A DNA stretch of 7,406 bases from CAZDAM01 sp964503595 (GTDB taxonomy: Bacteria; Muiribacteriota; UBA6191): positions 1 to 7,406 of the forward strand of contig CAZDAM010000133.1 of the NCBI GenBank assembly GCA_964503595.1. Direction: 5' to 3'. Positions 6,119 to 7,406 of this stretch are shown in pieces; the stretch's first letter is position 1, and the number at the start of each line of letters is the position of its first letter. Both the position numbers and the translations under genes were made by a program. Below the pieces are notes generated by a model. The model saw nothing but the letters and a program-made list of their open reading frames with translations. It had not been told where the DNA came from and did no database searches.

Positions 6119-6166
6119 ATGTCTTCCGAAAACAGGGTTTTTCAAGCGACAGAATTCGTCGTGTAA
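6119..6166 (+). other. Possible 15-codon open frame in the 3' region of the TPR transcript
   Basis: ATG 6119 is preceded by GAGG at 6110-6113 with a five-base gap and runs to TAA at 6164-6166, encoding MSSENRVFQATEFVV. It is short and has no recognisable feature, so chance is the more likely explanation. The rest of the 6058-6194 gap contains only a near-identical 14-base direct repeat (TTTTTCAAG[C/A]GACA at 6138-6151 and 6176-6189). Confidence 0.15.
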
Positions 6167-6194
6167 AAAGGCCGTTTTTTCAAGAGACATACTT

Positions 6195-6833
6195 TCAGGC
6201 CCCGGATTCGAATCCGGGGCTTTTTTGGATCAGGCAGTTCCTGAGTTGCGGTTTCTGGGCAGACTCCAGTTCTGAGGCCAGAATCCGGCAGTTCTCAAAG
6301 ACAATTTCTTCAATATCAAGATCCAGAAAGCTGCATTCTTCGATCAGGCTGTTTCTGAAGTGAACTCTTCCGCCCTGGAGACTGGCCCAGGCACTACGGT
6401 GAAGGCGGCTTTGTTCAATGGTGATCTGGCTCAAATCAGTAAACTGAATCCGGGCTTCTACAAAAGCAAAACCGGCAAAGCCCAGATTCGTCAGATGGCT
6501 GTTCTCGATCAGAAACTGATCCCAGGCTCCGCTTGAAAAAAGGGAATTTTCGATCAGGACTTCCTGAAGCTGGAAATTCTGCCAGATGGATTGCTCAAAC
6601 CGGATTTCACTCATTCGGGCATCCGCAAAGGTGAAATTTCTGAGATTGCCTCGAAAATCTCCGGAATGAATCTGAATGGAGTCGAGCCTTAGCGCTGGCT
6701 TTCCGGCCAGGAGATCGGCGGCAAGCTCTGCTGGAGAGGGGTCGTTGAAATGGTGAAGGGCGCAGGTCAGACAGCCTTCTTCACAAAAAAGGGGGCAGGG
6801 GCCGAAGATTCCCCGATGCGTGCAGGCTGGCAT
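6195..6833 (-). CDS. Degenerate pentapeptide-repeat protein with N-terminal cysteine cluster
   Basis: Read from ATG 6833 this is a 212-residue protein. An in-frame TTG at 6878 would add 15 residues but has no ribosome binding site. Residues 4-24 hold five cysteines, with the core CPLFCEEGCLTC (C-x3-C-x3-C-x2-C), suggestive of zinc or iron-sulfur binding. From about residue 60 to 190 a strict five-residue register is visible, with a bulky hydrophobic residue at the centre of each unit: FTFAD ARMSE IRFEQ, and later VHFRN SLIEE CSFLD. There are about 24 units, enough for roughly six turns of a quadrilateral beta-helix. Classical pentapeptide repeats read A(D/N)Lxx; here the central position is often F, W or I, so homology searches may miss it. 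No signal peptide or membrane helix is seen, so it is probably cytoplasmic. The function is unknown. The last residues (PGFESGA) are encoded inside the convergent terminator. Confidence 0.8.
   Translation of the reverse strand: MPACTHRGIFGPCPLFCEEGCLTCALHHFNDPSPAELAADLLAGKPALRLDSIQIHSGDFRGNLRNFTFADARMSEIRFEQSIWQNFQLQEVLIENSLFSSGAWDQFLIENSHLTNLGFAGFAFVEARIQFTDLSQITIEQSRLHRSAWASLQGGRVHFRNSLIEECSFLDLDIEEIVFENCRILASELESAQKPQLRNCLIQKSPGFESGA
6199..6226 (+). terminator. Strong intrinsic terminator downstream of the TPR gene
   Basis: Bases 6199-6220 are a perfect 22-base palindrome that folds as GCCCCGGAT, loop TCGA-centred, ATCCGGGGC, followed directly by six T residues (6221-6226). The nine-pair GC-rich stem plus U-run is a textbook Rho-independent terminator for plus-strand transcription. 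There is no T-run on the other side, so it should act in one direction. It lies inside the 3' end of the minus-strand pentapeptide gene. Confidence 0.9.
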
Positions 6834-6839
6834 GCTCAC

Positions 6840-6846
6840 AGGAGGG
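6840..6846 (+). promoter_or_regulatory. Consensus Shine-Dalgarno in front of a 13-codon leader frame
   Basis: AGGAGGG at 6840-6846 lies eight bases before ATG 6855. It is one of the best ribosome binding sites in the window, yet it is 47 bases upstream of the transketolase ATG, too far to serve that gene directly. It therefore points to translation of the short frame at 6855. Confidence 0.5.
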
Positions 6847-6855
6847 AGTATATCA
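6847..6855 (-). promoter_or_regulatory. Candidate extended -10 for the pentapeptide-repeat gene
   Basis: On the minus strand TGATATACT is an extended -10 element (TGnTATAAT type, five of six hexamer matches). It lies about 14 bases before ATG 6833, so the transcript would be nearly leaderless, which would explain the missing ribosome binding site. It overlaps the plus-strand leader's Shine-Dalgarno region. Confidence 0.35.
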
Positions 6856-6896
6856 TGATGTGGTTTTGGGAAATTCAACGGAAAGGAATTTCATGA
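6855..6896 (+). CDS. Possible leader peptide of the transketolase gene
   Basis: A 13-codon frame encodes MMWFWEIQRKGIS. It has a consensus Shine-Dalgarno, and its TGA stop (6894-6896) overlaps the transketolase ATG (6893-6895) as ATGA. Codons 3-5 are Trp-Phe-Trp. Immediately after them, GAAATTC (6870-6876) can pair with GAATTTC (6886-6892), a seven-pair hairpin that would cover the bases just before the transketolase start and part of its GAAAGGAA ribosome binding site. A ribosome paused on the aromatic codons would cover the left arm and free the start. The sequence elements are directly visible; the regulatory reading is inference, and the frame may be fortuitous. Confidence 0.4.
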   Translation: MMWFWEIQRKGIS

Positions 6897-7406
6897 CGGA
6901 AGAATTCAAAGATATTTTGCAGAAGATTGCCCATACGGTGCGCGGACTTTCCATGGACGCGATTCAGAAGGCCAGTTCAGGCCATCCAGGCCTTCCCATG
7001 GGCTGCGCTGAAATCGGGGCTTTTTTGTATGGAGCCCACCTCAAACTGGACCCATCGGATCCGGGCTGGGTCAACCGGGACCGTTTTGTGCTTTCGGCGG
7101 GACATGGGTCCATGCTGCTTTATTCCCTTCTGCATTTGAGTGGACATGATGTGAGTCTTGAAGACCTGAAGAACTTCCGTCAGCTTCACAGTAAGACCCC
7201 GGGTCACCCGGAAGTTCATGAAACTCCTGGCGTGGAAATGACCACGGGGCCTCTGGGTCAGGGGCTGGCTACGGCAGTCGGTATGGCTTTGGCAGGTAAA
7301 ATGGCTGCCGCCCGTTTCAATACAGATGATTTTTCTCTTCTTGATTATGAGGTCGTGACTCTGGCTGGAGATGGCTGTCTGATGGAGGGGATCAGCTCGG
7401 AGGCAG
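6893..7406 (+). CDS. tkt: Transketolase, N-terminal part
   Basis: The first 171 codons are present; the gene runs off the right window edge (full-length family members are about 660 residues). Transketolase is a cytoplasmic thiamine-diphosphate enzyme that moves two-carbon ketol units between sugar phosphates in the pentose phosphate pathway, yielding among others erythrose 4-phosphate for aromatic amino acid synthesis. Visible family signatures are KASSGHPGLPMG (26-37), RDRFVLSAGHGSMLLYSLLHLSG (62-84 as a region), TTGPLGQGLATAVGMA (117-132) and the start of the ThDP/metal-binding motif GDGCLMEG (159-166). The start is supported by GAAAGGAA a few bases upstream, by the family's usual N-terminus, and by the ATGA overlap with the short leader frame. 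It is divergent from the pentapeptide-repeat gene. The family call is secure; the full-length form rather than a split-subunit form cannot be proved from this fragment. Confidence 0.94.
   Translation, partial: MTEEFKDILQKIAHTVRGLSMDAIQKASSGHPGLPMGCAEIGAFLYGAHLKLDPSDPGWVNRDRFVLSAGHGSMLLYSLLHLSGHDVSLEDLKNFRQLHSKTPGHPEVHETPGVEMTTGPLGQGLATAVGMALAGKMAAARFNTDDFSLLDYEVVTLAGDGCLMEGISSEA

Noticed and set aside
6165..6180. AAAAAGGCCGTTTTTT as a second terminator after the TPR gene.
   Set aside because: The only pairing is A-T rich with a GC centre too short for a stable hairpin; the strong terminator at 6199-6226 is sufficient.
6138..6189. Two near-identical 14-base direct repeats as attachment sites or a CRISPR remnant.
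   Set aside because: They are T-rich, only two copies occur, there is no integrase or cas gene, and no further copies were seen.

Overview
The window is a gene-dense bacterial chromosome segment of moderate GC. It looks like a diderm, with a periplasm and a type IV pilin/secretion-type pseudopilin, but nothing here fixes the phylum. Eleven protein genes are supported: nine on the plus strand and two on the minus strand. No rRNA, tRNA, CRISPR array, insertion sequence or other mobile element was seen. No gene-free stretch exceeds about 150 bases, and both longer gaps (5080-5229 and 6058-6194) are described below.

Bases 1-4861 read as one long co-directional run: the 3' end of panB, a single pseudopilin, rsmA/ksgA, a secreted von Willebrand A (VWA) protein, a 102-residue unknown protein, an ECF sigma factor and a membrane anti-sigma factor. 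The pseudopilin/rsmA and rsmA/VWA junctions overlap by four bases, and every other gap is 33 bases or less, so a polycistronic transcript is likely. It ends at a hairpin terminator at 4880-4917 that can work in both directions. The most distinctive gene is the anti-sigma factor. It joins a cytoplasmic HxxxCxxC zinc anti-sigma domain, one membrane helix and an extracytoplasmic SUMF1/FGE-type domain that lacks the catalytic cysteines of true formylglycine-generating enzymes. I read this as a one-protein envelope sensor that controls the sigma factor encoded just upstream.

Bases 4936-6226 hold a tiny minus-strand ribbon-helix-helix-like protein with a strong ribosome binding site, a divergently transcribed secreted TPR protein, and a strong plus-strand terminator built on a perfect 22-base palindrome.

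Bases 6195-7406 hold a divergent pair. On the minus strand is a degenerate pentapeptide-repeat (quadrilateral beta-helix) protein with an N-terminal cysteine cluster. On the plus strand is the start of a transketolase gene, cut by the window edge. In front of the transketolase, a consensus Shine-Dalgarno drives a 13-codon open frame, MMWFWEIQRKGIS. Its stop overlaps the transketolase ATG, and its aromatic codons lie directly before a small hairpin that could mask the transketolase start. This could be a leader peptide tying transketolase, which makes the aromatic precursor erythrose 4-phosphate, to aromatic amino acid supply. That reading is inference.

All functional calls rest on motif reading alone; no database search was run.
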